64,000 nucleotides of DNA from Toxorhynchites rutilus septentrionalis (lineage: Eukaryota > Arthropoda > Insecta > Diptera > Culicidae), in the NCBI RefSeq assembly GCF_029784135.1, contig NC_073745.1, positions 110,091,716 to 110,155,715 on the forward strand. Reading direction: 5' to 3'. A program made the position numbers and the translations under genes. How positions within the stretch are numbered: position 1 is the first letter of the stretch; every line of letters starts with the position of its first letter. The notes below the pieces were generated by a model. The model ran no database searches. It saw only the letters and a list, made by a program, of their open reading frames with translations, and was not told where the DNA came from. Positions 1 to 11,408 of this stretch are shown piece by piece.

Positions 1-502
1 GTTCATTCACGACAACTCGCAATTTGTTCGGTCTAACCCTGCGAATTTCAGATACAGAAGTGTATCTGGCCAGATCTTTCATGATCTGAATCACGTTAAG
101 GTTTTTTCCTTTCGGTTTTGGCCGGAGGAAAACAACCCAAGTGCCAGTTCCAGGTGCATCTTTTGGATAAACTCTGACACGTGGAGCGGAGACAACAGAG
201 GGGGAAGACGAGGACGAGGACGAGGACGAGGATGAGGATGAGGACGAGGACGAGGATTGGGTTGGATCGGAAGCATCAGAAGGGGGAAGCGAAATCGATG
301 ATGGGAGAGGGGGAGTGGAAGTAACAGTGGGTTGAGAAGGGAGGCTTGCAATTTTCTTAGAGGGGGGCTTGGTAGGATGAGCGGATTCGTCCCCAGAAGA
401 ATTATCTTCCTTATGAGGGACTCGTTTATGTTTTTTCCCAGATCTTATATGAGATTCATTATCGGAGATCTCCATCTCTGGAGATCCTCCACTATTCTCC
501 AT
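1..502 (-). pseudogene. Non-LTR retrotransposon ORF1 (gag-like), N-terminal part
   Basis: The minus strand reads from an ATG at 500-502 off the left edge of the window. The start is charged and polar (MENSGGSPEMEISDNES), then comes a proline/serine-rich stretch with a run of about 18 serines coded by the hexamer repeat at 203-258, then a conserved block containing VYPKDAPGTGTWVVFLRPK and IRRVRPNKLRVVVNE. That block matches what I know of the gag-like ORF1 of jockey-type LINEs in mosquitoes, whose product binds the element RNA. The two halves lie in different frames: a run of six G at 362-367 (plus strand) holds a one-base shift, so the copy is broken there unless it is a sequencing error. The zinc knuckles expected at the C-terminus would lie outside the window. 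Clade assignment is inference. Confidence 0.7.
203..258. repeat. Degenerate GAGGAC hexanucleotide repeat coding poly-serine
   Basis: About nine units of GAGGAC/GAGGAT in a row. On the minus strand they read TCC/TCG-type codons and form the serine run of the retrotransposon ORF1. Confidence 0.85.
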
Positions 503-959
503 TTTACAAAAATTTCTGTCTTATTTCTAAATTATTATTGATTTTAACAATAATCCTAAAAAAAAATATGATAATAATATCAAACAATGAACAAATGAAT
601 TGAATAATAATATTAATAATAAATATGTGTACCTTAATATATAAGTTGTTCCAATAATGCGCTCTACTGCCCTAATCAGGGAGAGACAGAGGCTACGCGC
701 TACGGAGACAACACAATAGCGCAAGAATAGCTTACGCAGCCACGTGATGATGAATCCCGTTTGCGACAGTCACGCGATGGCGATCCCGTTATGCCGAATC
801 AGTTCAACAGCCGCAATCCGGCTCGCTGCAAGAGCGCTGCTTCCTTTGTTCCTTTCGTCCACTTCACAAAAGGTCAGGTCGAAAGCGGACAGCAATGACC
901 TTCACTCGTACCAATAGCACAATAGCAAAAGTGGCAACGCACAATACCGACACTGAACT
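503..959 (-). other. Probable 5' untranslated region of the left-edge LINE
   Basis: This lies directly upstream of the ORF1 start on the minus strand. 530-650 is very A/T-rich; 660-930 is G/C-balanced and has no long open frame. Non-LTR elements carry internal promoters in such leaders, but I see no diagnostic motif, and the outer limit of the element is not visible. Confidence 0.35.
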
Positions 960-1259
960 TTACTCGTCAAGAGTTGGATAGCGAATGATCTTTACATAAC
1001 TTGTTGGATTTAATTTATATTCAGTGTACATCCCACAAACGCATCCAAGTTTAGTTCGAGCAGTCTTCGTTGAAAAATTAAAAATCTGTAATCCAAAATC
1101 CACAAATCTACATTTGACAAAAAGATAGAGAAACAGAGTGCTTGAATTTTCCAAGGGATTTTTTGAATGATTTTTTTCATGATTCTTATTTTTTCTAATT
1201 TTTTTATTAAAGTAATAAACTAACAAAATTTATTGGATTTTGATTTGCGGTGCAATCAA
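960..1259. other. A/T-rich spacer, nothing recognised
   Basis: No coding signal or repeat family recognised. It ends with the A at 1259 that forms the left side of the Helitron A/T target. Confidence 0.5.
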
Positions 1260-2350
1260 TCTATATATATATATATAAAAATGGATTTCTGTCTGTCTGT
1301 CTGTCTGTCTGATTCTTATGGACTCGAATACTACTGAATCGATGGACATAAAATTGGTATGTAGGGTTTTTTGGCGCCGGGGAAGGTTTTCTTGATAGTT
1401 TGAGACCTCTCCCCCCTATTTAAGGTGGGGGGGGGGTGGTCTGCCATACAAATGAAACACAAATTTCTGCATTACTCCAGAATTAATCAATCAAATGAAA
1501 CCAAATTAGGCATATTGAGGTTTTAGGGTGCAATAAATGTTTCTATGATGGTTAGACATTCCACCCCCTCTCTAAGGGTGGGCTGTCATACAAATGAAAC
1601 ACAAATTTCTGCATAACTCGAAAACTAATCAAGCACAATTTGGGATGTGAAAGTTTTTTAGTATAAGAAATGTTTCTATAATGGTGTGACACCCCTCCCT
1701 TCTCTGAAATGGAGAGGGGGTCCCATAATAATATTACACATATTTCAACCAACAATTTTCCAACCAAACATGACAATTGAAAACTTTCGGAAAACTCTGA
1801 AGGAAAAAGGGAAAATTCGGAAAACTTAATTCCCATATGTTCTACAATTACATAGTGACAAGTGCTGTTAGTCCATTTCTGCATCTTTGTTCTTTGATCT
1901 TTGTTCGAAGCTGGAAATGGATTTCATTGTGTTGAAACGCACTCCTATATCTTCTTCTACCTATACCAATAAAAGAGTATCGCCAAATGTGTTGGTAAGA
2001 GCAGAACTCGAGGAAGAAATTGTCCGATTTAGGGCTGTGTTTATTCTGTCATATTTTCTGTATAAAACATTTATTCCATGTAACGGAGAAACATGTTGTT
2101 TGCAAGTGGTTGAAAAATCTTGAACGAGAATTGTGTCTGAAAATAATCAGATATTATAATGAGTTTTGTTAGAAATACTAGGCATTTTATAGTAAAAGGT
2201 AAATTCAACAGGGTCGAATAGAAGATCAATCAATGAACAGTTCTGCGATTGGACCCATGAACTTGCTCATAGTAAGAAAACGTGAATGTTTGAAGGTATT
2301 GATAACAAATAACAAATTTTGGGCGGGACGAAGTTTGCCGGGTCATCTAG
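1260..2350 (+). mobile_element. Non-autonomous Helitron, apparently complete
   Basis: The 5' end is TCTATATATATATATA followed by AAAATGGATTTCTGTC and a (TCTG)n run; the 3' end is GGGCGGGACGAAGTTTGC and ends in CTAG. The base before is A and the base after is T, the A^T target of Helitrons, with no target duplication. Inside are two or three degenerate blocks of about 120 bp (1440-1750) with C/T-rich pieces (CCCCCTCTC) and ACACAAATTTCTGCAT. 1960-2160 matches a minus-strand copy at 48.0-48.3 kb. There is no Rep/helicase gene, so it would depend on an autonomous partner. The open frames inside are short and unsupported. A third 3' end of this family sits at 52.64-52.69 kb. Confidence 0.8.
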
Positions 2351-2544
2351 TATTCATTAAATTACCTATCTTCAAAGATTTTAAACAAAAACATCTCTGC
2401 ATTGAAAGGTCATACAAGAACGTTATAAAGATCAAAAGAAAACTGGAAAAAGATGTAAAAAATATGTTAGTCTACAAACCCATAGAAAAAAACAAAATAA
2501 ATCGATTTTTTATTCCTACTCAATATGTATATACTGAATATTGA

Positions 2545-3187
2545 ACAATTTAACAATTTAACAATTTAACAATTTAACAATTTAACAATTTAACAATTTA
2601 ACAATTTAACAATTTAACAATTTAACAATTTAACAATTTAACAATTTAACAATTTAACAATTTAACAATTTAACAATTTAACAATTTAACAATTTAACAA
2701 TTTAACAATTTAACAATTTAACAATTTAACAATTTAACAATTTAACAATTTAACAATTTAACAATTTAACAATTTAACAATTTAACAATTTAACAATTTA
2801 ACAATTTAACAATTTAACAATTTAACAATTTAACAATTTAACAATTTAACAATTTAACAATTTAACAATTTAACAATTTAACAATTTAACAATTTAACAA
2901 TTTAACAATTTAACAATTTAACAATTTAACAATTTAACAATTTAACAATTTAACAATTTAACAATTTAACAATTTAACAATTTAACAATTTAACAATTTA
3001 ACAATTTAACAATTTAACAATTTAACAATTTAACAATTTAACAATTTAACAATTTAACAATTTAACAATTTAACAATTTAACAATTTAACAATTTAACAA
3101 TTTAACAATTTAACAATTTAACAATTTAACAATTTAACAATTTAATAATTTAACAATTTAACAATTTAACAATTTAATAATTTAACA
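2545..3187. repeat. 8-bp tandem array (ACAATTTA)n, about 80 copies
   Basis: Near-perfect head-to-tail repetition of ACAATTTA. The only variants I see are two C-to-T changes near the right end (about 3146 and 3178). The array begins 195 bp after the Helitron 3' end. Homogeneity suggests recent expansion. No function is implied. Confidence 0.97.
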
Positions 3188-3536
3188 ACTAAACAAATCT
3201 TTCCAGCGGGTTTACAGTTTTTAAAAATAAGTAAATTCGTCGAAATTAGCATATATGTAGTAAGAAATTTTTTTTTTAAATTAAAATTTTGAAGGAAAAT
3301 AGGAGACTTTGAAAAGAAAAATGATTTCCCATATGTTTTGCAGAGAAAAGCCTCGTTGTCCGTTGTTTCGTTTTGTTGCGAAACTAGTAATGCATTTTCA
3401 AGTGGAATAATCACATTTTTCAATCAGAATTGTGAATGAAAATCAACTGTCCATATCGAATATAATATATAATGCATATTTTGAAGGTGATTAAAACATC
3501 TTCAACGAAAATGTTGTCTGAGAATGACAACGCACC
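3188..3536. other. A/T-rich spacer, nothing recognised
   Basis: Flank between the 8-bp array and the paired repeat. Short open frames only, no recognised domain. Confidence 0.4.
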
Positions 3537-3820
3537 GAAACGAATTAACAGCTTTGGGAACATGTGTCGCGAATTCGTTCAGGATAACGCATGAAGAATG
3601 ACAAGCACATGAGGAGCTTGTTTGGAAAATGTATCAAACGCTAATAATTGAGTAAGAACAAGCTGTTTATGTTATAACGCACCGCTTTTCTATATGACTC
3701 CACGATTGACTTCTGCGAGCTGTTTCTGCATTGTACTTATCGAAGAATGTGATATGCCAATATTGCATTACGTCAAGAGACAGCAGGATTGTGTTGTGCA
3801 GGAGACAAAGTCAAATGCCA
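3537..3820 (+). repeat. Unknown dispersed repeat, copy 1
   Basis: It starts GAAACGAATTAACAGCTTTG and ends near GACAAAGTCAAATGCC. Order and spacing match 8439-8735 over the whole length with many substitutions and small gaps. On the minus strand both copies keep the peptide word FPKLLIRF, which hints that an ancestral coding sequence ran in that direction. The family is not recognised. Confidence 0.7.
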
Positions 3821-4708
3821 AACATTGTGACTCAACAACTAAGGGGTGGCAACTAAAATTTTGGAATTGTTTGGAACTAAAGTTTTGGAATGTGTTCACA
3901 CAACTAGTAAATGCAAATCGATTTTTCTTCATGAAAATCACATGTAATCAAAGCGAGTTTAGGTTTATTGAAAAGTCCTAGTTGCTAATAATAAGGCGTT
4001 CAAATTATTCAAATCTTTATGTTTTTCTAACGATTTTTTTCAAAGAGAAATTATGATCGTGGTTTGTCCACCTCTGATTATGGTTTTTCCAGAAAATGAT
4101 CAGGATTTGTACGGTTTTAGAAATTACCATTTTTGAATGAAGAAATTCGATTCGTCAAGAAGATATTGCATTTCTCATTGCTTGAGTTTACCGTCATCAT
4201 ATTGAACTATTCATAATTTAGGCTTTCTTCCAAATATTGCCTTTTCTTTGCATTTTGAAGTTAAACAGTACTCAACACAGAGGAACTGCAGCGCGACAAG
4301 CGGTTGCCACAGTCATCATGTAGACAAACCAACATCAGTGCATCGGACAAACCATTATCAGAATTGAGGTCATTGAGATGCATTCATTACTTGATTTAGA
4401 TATATAAAATAAAAATGGTGTGCAAGCATGATGTTTACAATATTTGTGAGTGTTATAATCCAGAAAATCCGAAATCCGTATCAAAATAATCATCTGGTGG
4501 TTGATTAAATGTTAGTTCAATTGTGGGGCGCATTGGCACTAATAGAATGGTGGACTTTATAAAACTTAAAACATGTCATATAATATAATATAAAACTATA
4601 GAACTACTGTGAATCTTGGAAAACAAAATTATTTATATGTTTGGAAACATTTCAATACTAGATTTTACACAGGTGCGTTGAACTAGAGAATTCAAAAAAA
4701 AATAGGTG
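3821..4708. other. A/T-rich stretch without a recognised feature
   Basis: Only short open frames. No motif, repeat unit or terminal structure recognised. Confidence 0.4.
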
Positions 4709-4729
4709 GGTTATATCTATGATATAACC
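4709..4729 (+). other. HG terminal hairpin, copy A
   Basis: Perfect 9-bp stem GGTTATATC / GATATAACC with loop TAT, followed 5 nt later by GTTGACGTGGGAC. Five more hairpins of this layout occur in the window. Confidence 0.85.
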
Positions 4730-5309
4730 GCAAAGTTGACGTGGGACTAGGTTAGCTTAGCAATCATTTGTTTGTATTGATTAGGTTTTTGAGTAGGTTT
4801 GAATGAAACAATTTCCGAATTCAATCGAATTCAATATATTTGCTTTTTGAGTAAACAGATTGAATAAATGCCATGTAAGGTCAATTCATGTATTGTGATA
4901 AATTATGTTCTTCGCTACAAGTAAATTTAATGACAGTCCTTTTTCGTTTGGAACGATGCCTAGGACAACATATGTGAACGGAAGAATTATCAAACGATTA
5001 TTTAATTTTACATTTCCCTCTGAAGTACTTCTCGAACCACTAATTTGTTTGATTTGATGAACTTCAGGTACTCAGTGCCAGAAATTCAGTGAGTAGAAGA
5101 TATGAAGGAATATCCTTCAATGCAATCTTGAATAACCGAGCCAAAGCGTTGTGTTCGTACCCGTTTTTGTAATGCGTGTTAGGAACACATTTTTCGGAGT
5201 GCAAAAAAAAACATGCGGGTGCAGAACTACCCCCGGCTTGCATGAATCACCAACCTCAACATATTCTAGCCTGCACAAAAGGCAAGCGAGTACAAAAGTA
5301 CTAGCAGTA

Positions 5310-5715
5310 GTAGCACCTTGGTTTTGAATTCTGTGTTAGGCAAACACATTTCAGTCGGAACAAAAATACCCCCGACCTGCATGAATTTGCAATGCCAATT
5401 CCCTCAAGGCACCTTGGTTCTGAAGTCTGTGTTGGGGAAACACATTTCAGTCGAAACAAAAATGCTCCCGACCTGTATGAATTTGCAGTGCCAATTTTCC
5501 CACGCTCCATGGACTCGAAGTCTGTGTTGGGGATACACATTTCAGTCGGAACAAAAATACCCCCAACTTTCATATATTTGCAATGCCGATTTCTCCAACA
5601 CTGCTTGGTTTTGAAGTCTGTGTTAGGGAACACACTCCGGTGAGAACGAAAATCCCCCCACCTTCATGTATTTGCAATGCCGATTTCGCCAAGGCTGCTT
5701 GGTTATGATGGCTGT
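5310..5715 (+). repeat. ~93-bp minisatellite, 4.5 units (HG copy A)
   Basis: Each unit reads GGTTTTGAAGTCTGTGTTGG, then GGAACACATTTC, then GAACAAAAATACCCCC, then CATGTATTTGCAATGCC. Units differ by 10-25%. More diverged partial units lie at 5160-5290. Open frames crossing it on both strands come from the repeat period (~31 codons) and are not genes. Confidence 0.9.
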
Positions 5716-6016
5716 GTTGGGGAAACTGTAAATCGGGCCAATCAAAACAAAGTAGTTAGGGCGTTTAGATAACGCTTAGCATTTCACAGTTATTCAATTG
5801 TTTATCTAATGATAAATAACATTTATTTAATACCGATAGATGCGTAGAAATATTCTCTATCAATTGATGCAAACATCTTTCCGATACAGTAAGACATGTT
5901 CGAGTTATAAGCATTTAGAATCTTTCATTTTTCCTGCATGTTCTGCGTTTAGGTTTTCATTTCACCCCCCATATACTCCGGTTAGACGTAGTCCCACGTC
6001 AAAAAAAGGACAAACC

Positions 6017-7019
6017 AAGATCAAATTTTCAACTGGACAAACCAACACCAAAAGCCCTAGATGCGTGAACACCTAAACACCTAAAATCCCACAAACCCAC
6101 ATCATTTACCCTATTTTATGTTTTGTTGATACATGCTTAAAATGCCGTCGAAACAAGAAGCATTTCGCGAGTTCTACGAACTGTACAGAAATTTTGACAA
6201 AAAAGTATTCGCTATAACATTTCAACAGCGGAAATGTTGCAGTTTACCAAACCATGTCCAAACCATGTCTTTGATTTAAGGAAAATATGTTTCAAGTTTA
6301 ACTTGTTGTAAAAAAGTCTTGACAAATGCTGTACAATTTCCTTTTTTATGGTCTTCTGTATTGTTTCCTCGTCTGTTCCATCATCAGTCACTGACGAAAG
6401 TCTTTCAAACAATGCGGAGTTTGTTCGATTGAACATAACATTTCAGATTTGAAATGTTTGCCGAGGATCGCAAATTTTAACGTATCCAATCAAGTTTTTG
6501 TGTCAATTTTAGCTAATCATAGTCATCTTCAAAGCGAAGTAAATGTGCAATATTCCCTTGCATAATTACCCCCTTTTAATGACCGAATTCCCCACTAGGG
6601 GAGAATTCTCACCGGTTGAAAATCACTGACTATCCTTTTCCCCAACCAAGCCACTCCCTTCCTATCAAAAGCAGTGTGTATGACAAATCCACAACCAACA
6701 CAATCACCCGATGCACAGCAGAACAGGAGCCGAACGCATACATACAAACACCGAACGCATACATACAAACACAGCATACGGATCGATCCCTACCAAGGCA
6801 AACTTTCAGTATCGTTCTGTATTCAAAGCAATGAATATCGCTTATTCTTCCTTGTTTTGCGTCATCACATATCTTCGTTTCGTTTGAGCTGTGGACGCGA
6901 CCAAATTACTCACTCGCTGATGTCTTTGGCATTGCAATCATTACATCAAACTGACGCCATTGCATTAAGGTTCTGAGCTACACAATTTTGTGGGGAATCA
7001 TCAAGCTATGCTATCGTCA
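6017..7019. other. No gene; one 21-bp duplication
   Basis: A 21-bp unit beginning CCGAACGCATACATAC is present twice in tandem at 6730-6771. A minus-strand open frame at 6212-6436 (74 codons, with IQKTIKKEIVQHLSRLF) is not recognised. Nothing else supported. Confidence 0.45.
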
Positions 7020-7861
7020 GCTCACCAAGAAAACAAATGTTCTGGAATTTTGTCAGTGATTTGGTTTCGCATGACGGTAGGAAAACTCTCTCCACGAAGG
7101 ATGACAGCTAAGCAAATATAGGTTGGCAATACTAACAGAAATTATGCTATGATTGACGATTGTTTGGTGTTGTAAATTATGCAGTCGTAATGATAAATAT
7201 AAACAAGAAAAATAGCGGGAGGGAAATATTTACACTAGGGTATTGGTAATGAATCTCTACTGAGGCAAATATTCAGCCTTTTTCCAAGCAGTTAACATTG
7301 TGTGTTCTGCCATCAATGCATTGAGCTGACGCTATGGTGAAGCAGGTATTGAGGTTGTGCGCCAAAAAAACTATTTGGGAAATACCAAGTTGGTCAATAA
7401 GATATATTAAGTTATCAATTTATTTGGGCTCGCGTGCCAGTCGCAAAGCTGCTTTCAACTAGGATTGCATTTGCGCTAATCTTGATCATAATGAAGCAGT
7501 GCTACTCTTTTCGAAGTTGTTGAGAATAACAGATAGAGTTTATTTCGTTTATTTAGTCACCAAGAAAGTAAATGTCGTTCTGAAATTATGTATGTGATTT
7601 GGTTTCGCTTGGCAGTGGCAAAGCTTTCTCCACTAAGGATGACAGCTGCGCTTATCTCGAGCATGTATTGTTCTTCGAGCACAATAATGAATCATAAAAC
7701 AATGATCGTCAAATGATTCTACAATGAAGAAACATTTCAGGGCGACCAAACTGGTAGAATGGTTATTTCAAAATGTTCGTAGCATTATAGAATAATATCC
7801 GCAGTTATAAACAAGCGACTTGAATCTACGTCAACAATGCGGTCGTGTCTTGAACACAACC
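7020..7861 (-). mobile_element. HG-related fragment D (minus strand)
   Basis: The right edge carries the HG hairpin (7841-7861, minus strand) followed by GTTGACGTAGATTC. Inside, three degenerate copies of a ~95-bp unit (7021-7115, about 7430-7485, 7556-7655) share TTGGTTTCGC, AAAGCT and AGGATGACAGCT. The tail end of the family is not visible, so the copy is 3'-incomplete or rearranged. Confidence 0.5.
7841..7861 (-). other. HG terminal hairpin, copy D
   Basis: Minus strand GGTTGTGTT / GACACGACC, loop CAA. All nine positions pair if two G-T wobbles are allowed. Confidence 0.7.
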
Positions 7862-8141
7862 TCATATAATTTTTTTTTATTCTCCAGTGAAAGCCACATT
7901 CAAATGTTCTTTCTATGACCAAATTCCAGTGTTCATGGGCTATCAACATCCAGGCCTCCTTCAGCCGAAGGATCCGCCTTAATCCTCAGTGGTGTGATCT
8001 ACCAATTTGTGAAACACTCATTGTTTTTCTAAAGTGGATGGGAGTGAAAATAACATCGAGCTCACCGTGAGCCCACGTTATAAATTTTATGTGCATTTGT
8101 GGATTAGACACGAGGTCTATCCTGAAAGTAGCAGACAGTTT
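7862..8141. other. Spacer, nothing recognised
   Basis: No open frame of note and no repeat recognised. Confidence 0.4.
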
Positions 8142-8465
8142 TCACTGAGCGCTATCGGGGTTTTCTATTGCAACCCACATATCAGCAAATAACAGTGAGC
8201 GCGGTAAGAAAGATAGGTCATCCTGGTACCACTGTTTGAAGTGCACTGATAGTGGGAATCGATTGATACCAAAATGGCGGCAACTTTCGTGCTGGTCAGA
8301 AACGTCTACTACTTTCTGGACAGCCCTTGGTGATAATAATTTGAATTTTTTGTATTGAACATTCAGAATATTGGGAGTCATTTTGTCGTCATACACAAAA
8401 TCGACCTGGAAAATCCATCCGTTGCCGAACAACGGATTGAAACGAATTAACAGCTTTGGGAACAT
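8142..8465 (-). CDS. Hypothetical 107-codon open frame overlapping a dispersed repeat
   Basis: The minus-strand frame begins MFPKLLIRFNPLFGNGWIF and contains VDVSDQHESCRHFGINRF and LFADMWVAIENPDSAQ. I do not recognise the product. The first codons fall in the repeat shared with 3537-3820, whose minus strand also reads FPKLLIRF, so this is probably a remnant of a transposon gene. No ribosome-entry or splice context decides the start, and no membrane segment or signal peptide is evident. It could equally be a chance frame. Confidence 0.3.
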   Translation of the reverse strand: MFPKLLIRFNPLFGNGWIFQVDFVYDDKMTPNILNVQYKKFKLLSPRAVQKVVDVSDQHESCRHFGINRFPLSVHFKQWYQDDLSFLPRSLLFADMWVAIENPDSAQ

Positions 8466-8735
8466 GTGTTACGAACTCATACAATGCGATGCATGGAAAA
8501 CGAGAAGCACATGCGACTGCTGAACGATTGAATCGGTGTTAAGTGCCAATCGTCGAGTAAGAAGAGCTGCCGTGAATGTACAATCATAACGCTTCCCAAT
8601 ATGACTACACGATTGACTACAGTGAGCTGTTTCTGTATTATATGGGTTCAAGAATGTGGAATGCCAATATTGCAATACGCTGATGTTTCATTAGGAGACA
8701 ATACGATTGTGTTAGGTAGGTGACAAAGTCAAAAA
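8439..8735 (+). repeat. Unknown dispersed repeat, copy 2
   Basis: Aligns end to end with 3537-3820 in the same orientation. Shared words include AACAGCTTTGGGAACATGTG, GAGCTGTTTCTG and GACAAAGTCAAA. Low identity points to an old family. Confidence 0.7.
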
Positions 8736-11149
8736 CGATCAACAATTCTATCAATTTTAGGAGCGTCAAATTGACCGTGATATCCGTTCTGTTCATGGAA
8801 TGCCATCTTCTCGCTAAACATCTACGCATATCGCTTGAGGAACTCAGAAGAACGTTTACAAACGAAACGGAACTCCGCCTGCGAATGACGGATCTTTATA
8901 GCAGCATATGTCCGAAAAGAACCTGAAACTATTGAGAACAAGAGAAGAGGGTCCAAAGCCTCTAGGGAGGATGGCTGTGATAGCTAATATCCATGATTAT
9001 TATACAAAGAAAGAAACGGTTTTCAGTTCTATGACAAATAAATTTTAGTACACATTTTGCACTGGTTTAGTGATTCTATTCCGTAGTTTTCGATACAATT
9101 TTAAAATAAGAGCTTTTAGGATGGTTGACATAGTGTCCTTTAAGATTGGTTCATGTGAACTGTTTAGTTAGAGTGTAGTGCAATCACATATCATTTTTAT
9201 CGGGAGCATCAGATGGTATGCATTATTCAACTTTCGGTTCTACCATCTCAATTAGATACTATTTTGTACAGAACTACGTATAAGCCGAGCACAAAAGAAT
9301 TGAATTTCTAGAAAGTGTCTAACGTTTTGTTATACATAGAAAATACTATTTACAACTCCATCAACATAAATAAAAATCTGATTGCTACCCTTGGTAGCAA
9401 TAACTTAATAATAAACCCGTAATTCAATGGCCTCGACACCATCATATTATTTTATGACCAATCATTCCAAAGAGAAATACAATATTTTTTTCGCATGCAT
9501 CCTACTCCAAGTTTAACCGATACTTATTTGGCGAATCATTCTATCGCCAGCAGTGAATATCCCAAAAAGTGGTTCGTATTAAAGGCATAATACCGGCTGA
9601 GTGAACAGCACACAACCGCTCGCACATGTTCTCGTAGAAGTTTGGACAAGTTCGAGAATCGACAAGAAAAGATACTTCAGAAGATTGAAGCAAAATAAAG
9701 TTAACTTGTTTCTCGGTATCAGATCTCAATCAATTTAATCAATCTCTCACTCGGTCACGAACATCGAATTGGCGAAAGGATAAACTCTGTCTTCACGACT
9801 AAGGATCTGTTTCAAGTGTTTGTTTCAGTAATTTTGCTGACCTTCAGATGTGATGTGTAGGAGGAATGCAGATTGAAAATTTGATGACAGAAGTTACCTC
9901 TACCAAGAGAGAGCATATTGAAATTATACAAATCGAGATAAATGAAACTTTGCTTTCCTTCATAGCAGTGGTGAAGCTAGAATTAATCAATTGCAGACAT
10001 CACGCTTTAAGTGGTCATTTTCAAGCTAATTACAACAATTGCCGCAGGCGATACTGCGAGACTGCCTTCGGCCACGTCATTTCCGCGGATCCATTGGTAA
10101 ATCCCACTCACAGTGTACTTGTCCTGTCGTGTGTGTCACTCATCGTTAGCTCGCGCCGTTTCCATCTCACAGCGCGTCAGCTTTGGACCTCATTGCAGCA
10201 GCATCCATCAGCCGACGTGATTTGCTGGGATGATTTAATCAAACCGCCACCACTTGTCGCGAGCTACACGAGCAGTTGTTTATTTTGTTTCGTTTGCTGC
10301 GAAAAACAACACCCGAGAGACGTTAGGTCCTGACTGTCTGACTGAATGACTTATGGGGCCCTCGTCAGGCTTCAGACTTCGCGGTACACATCGATCGTTC
10401 TGACCGAGTCAAGAGTCGTGCGATTTGACTTGATAGCTCTTAATAAATTTGCGCTTGTCCTGGGGTAAGCTATACCGGAGAGCACAGGGTTTCTTCAACG
10501 GTGTCGCTGGGTGTTGTGCGAAAGTAAATTTTTGCCGGATGAGCCGTGATAGAATCAGCGAAGTGGAACACTTCATCTTCATTTGTTTCGCGGAGTTGGA
10601 AGTTAAGTGTAGTTAAATGCCTCTTTCATGAGGCTTTACATAATCCCTTATTTTCCTGTTGGGTGGGGTGCGCCTCGCTCCGCAGGTTCGCCGAAACGGA
10701 AGGTTGGCTTGGTGCTGAAAGGGGTAAGCGGCGGGCAGCTCAGGTTTGGGGTGGCCCAAATGAGAACGATGAATTTTCCACAGGAAACAGACGATGCAAA
10801 TATATGCGAAGTGATGCAAATTTGAGTTTTGTAAAAGTTTCAGAAGATTATCTCTCGAGCCGGAAGAAGGATCTACTTTTGGAATGGTGCTCTCCAATTG
10901 AAGCACATCGTATGTTTATGGGTTGGATAGGTTTGATGACAGGTTGAAACTGGAAGGGCCTAGAACAAGTGGCCACTAATGAAAACCTTATTCTTATTTA
11001 GTTGATGGTTGGAGTAGGAGTTATGTTTCCGTCTGATGATTCGATTTGTGATATGAGATTAATTACTTTTATTTTTGTTATCGCCGAAAGCAGCCGAGAG
11101 CAAGTACACTGATAGGCGCAAAAATTCCACCCCCATTTGGAATCAAAGT
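8736..11149. other. Mostly non-repetitive stretch, no supported gene
   Basis: 8740-9850 is A/T-rich. 9950-10950 is more G/C-balanced and holds open frames of 155 codons (9866-10333, +) and 133 codons (10546-10947, +). Neither shows a recognisable domain or steady coding character, and strong frames overlap on the opposite strand. This could be unique host sequence (promoter, UTR or intron), but nothing proves it. Confidence 0.4.
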
Positions 11150-11207
11150 ATTCCAATATTAAATGTTTTGACGTAGGACTACGTCTTTCAACATTTAATA
11201 TTGGAAT
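11150..11207. repeat. 58-bp palindrome around GACGTAGGACTACGTC
   Basis: Perfect 18-bp arms (ATTCCAATATTAAATGTT and its inverse) surround the near-palindrome GACGTAGGACTACGTC at 11170-11185. The centre equals the outer end of HG copies. It forms the left end of HG copy E. Confidence 0.85.
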
Positions 11208-11372
11208 TTGAGTGTTAATAGCTCCTAAACAACCGAACGAAATGGTATGATAAACACTTCATTCGAAAGATAAAATGTCTACGCGTTCTATACTTGTTAC
11301 TTTCTGATCCAAAAACTTGTTTCAATAGTCTTAAATTTGCTTTCAAAATAGGCTATTGTAATCACCAATCGG

Positions 11373-11408
11373 TATATAAGCGAGCGCCGCTCGGAAATCC
11401 ACTCAGTT
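11373..11408 (+). promoter_or_regulatory. RNA polymerase II core promoter (TATA box plus initiator)
   Basis: TATATAAG at 11373-11380 lies 32 bp upstream of the A in TCAGTT (11403-11408), the arthropod initiator consensus, so the spacing is what a TATA/Inr promoter needs. No DPE is evident. Downstream, an ATG at 11469 opens a 26-codon frame (MKARMNGVTKSLFVHLRPEG...) that ends at 11549. It runs antisense to the HG copy that contains it. Activity is not shown. Confidence 0.5.

Larger units (their letters stand above)
4709..6016 (+). mobile_element. HG repeat family, copy A (hairpin, minisatellite, tail)
   Basis: In order: a 21-nt hairpin (4709-4729); GTTGACGTGGGACTA (4735-4749); a stretch at 4880-5060 that matches 14230-14440 inverted; about four and a half minisatellite units (5310-5715); a tail (5730-6010) with the words CAATTGATGCAAACATCTTTC and GAGTTATAAGC; and an end reading GACGTAGTCCCACGTCAAAA. 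The end is the inverse of the start (TTGACGTGGGACTA), so the copy has short terminal inverted repeats. No protein-coding capacity is seen, so this is a non-autonomous element. The minisatellite recalls Helitron-related elements, but no CTRR end was found and the class is open. Confidence 0.65.

Noticed and set aside
203..258. Acidic coding repeat (poly Asp/Glu) on the plus strand
   Set aside because: The minus strand has the supported retrotransposon ORF1; the plus-strand reading is a shadow.
4709..4760. Helitron 3' end (hairpin followed by CTAG)
   Set aside because: CTAG at 4747-4750 follows the hairpin in copy A only; the other copies lack CTRR, so the hairpin is not a Helitron terminus.
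5301..5643. Open frames on both strands with repeated peptide words
   Set aside because: They follow the ~93-bp (31-codon) minisatellite and appear on both strands; the same applies at 13820-14180 and 47443-47712.
9866..10947. Open frames of 155 and 133 codons in a G/C-balanced area
   Set aside because: No domain, no splice or start context, equally open opposite strand; not called as genes.
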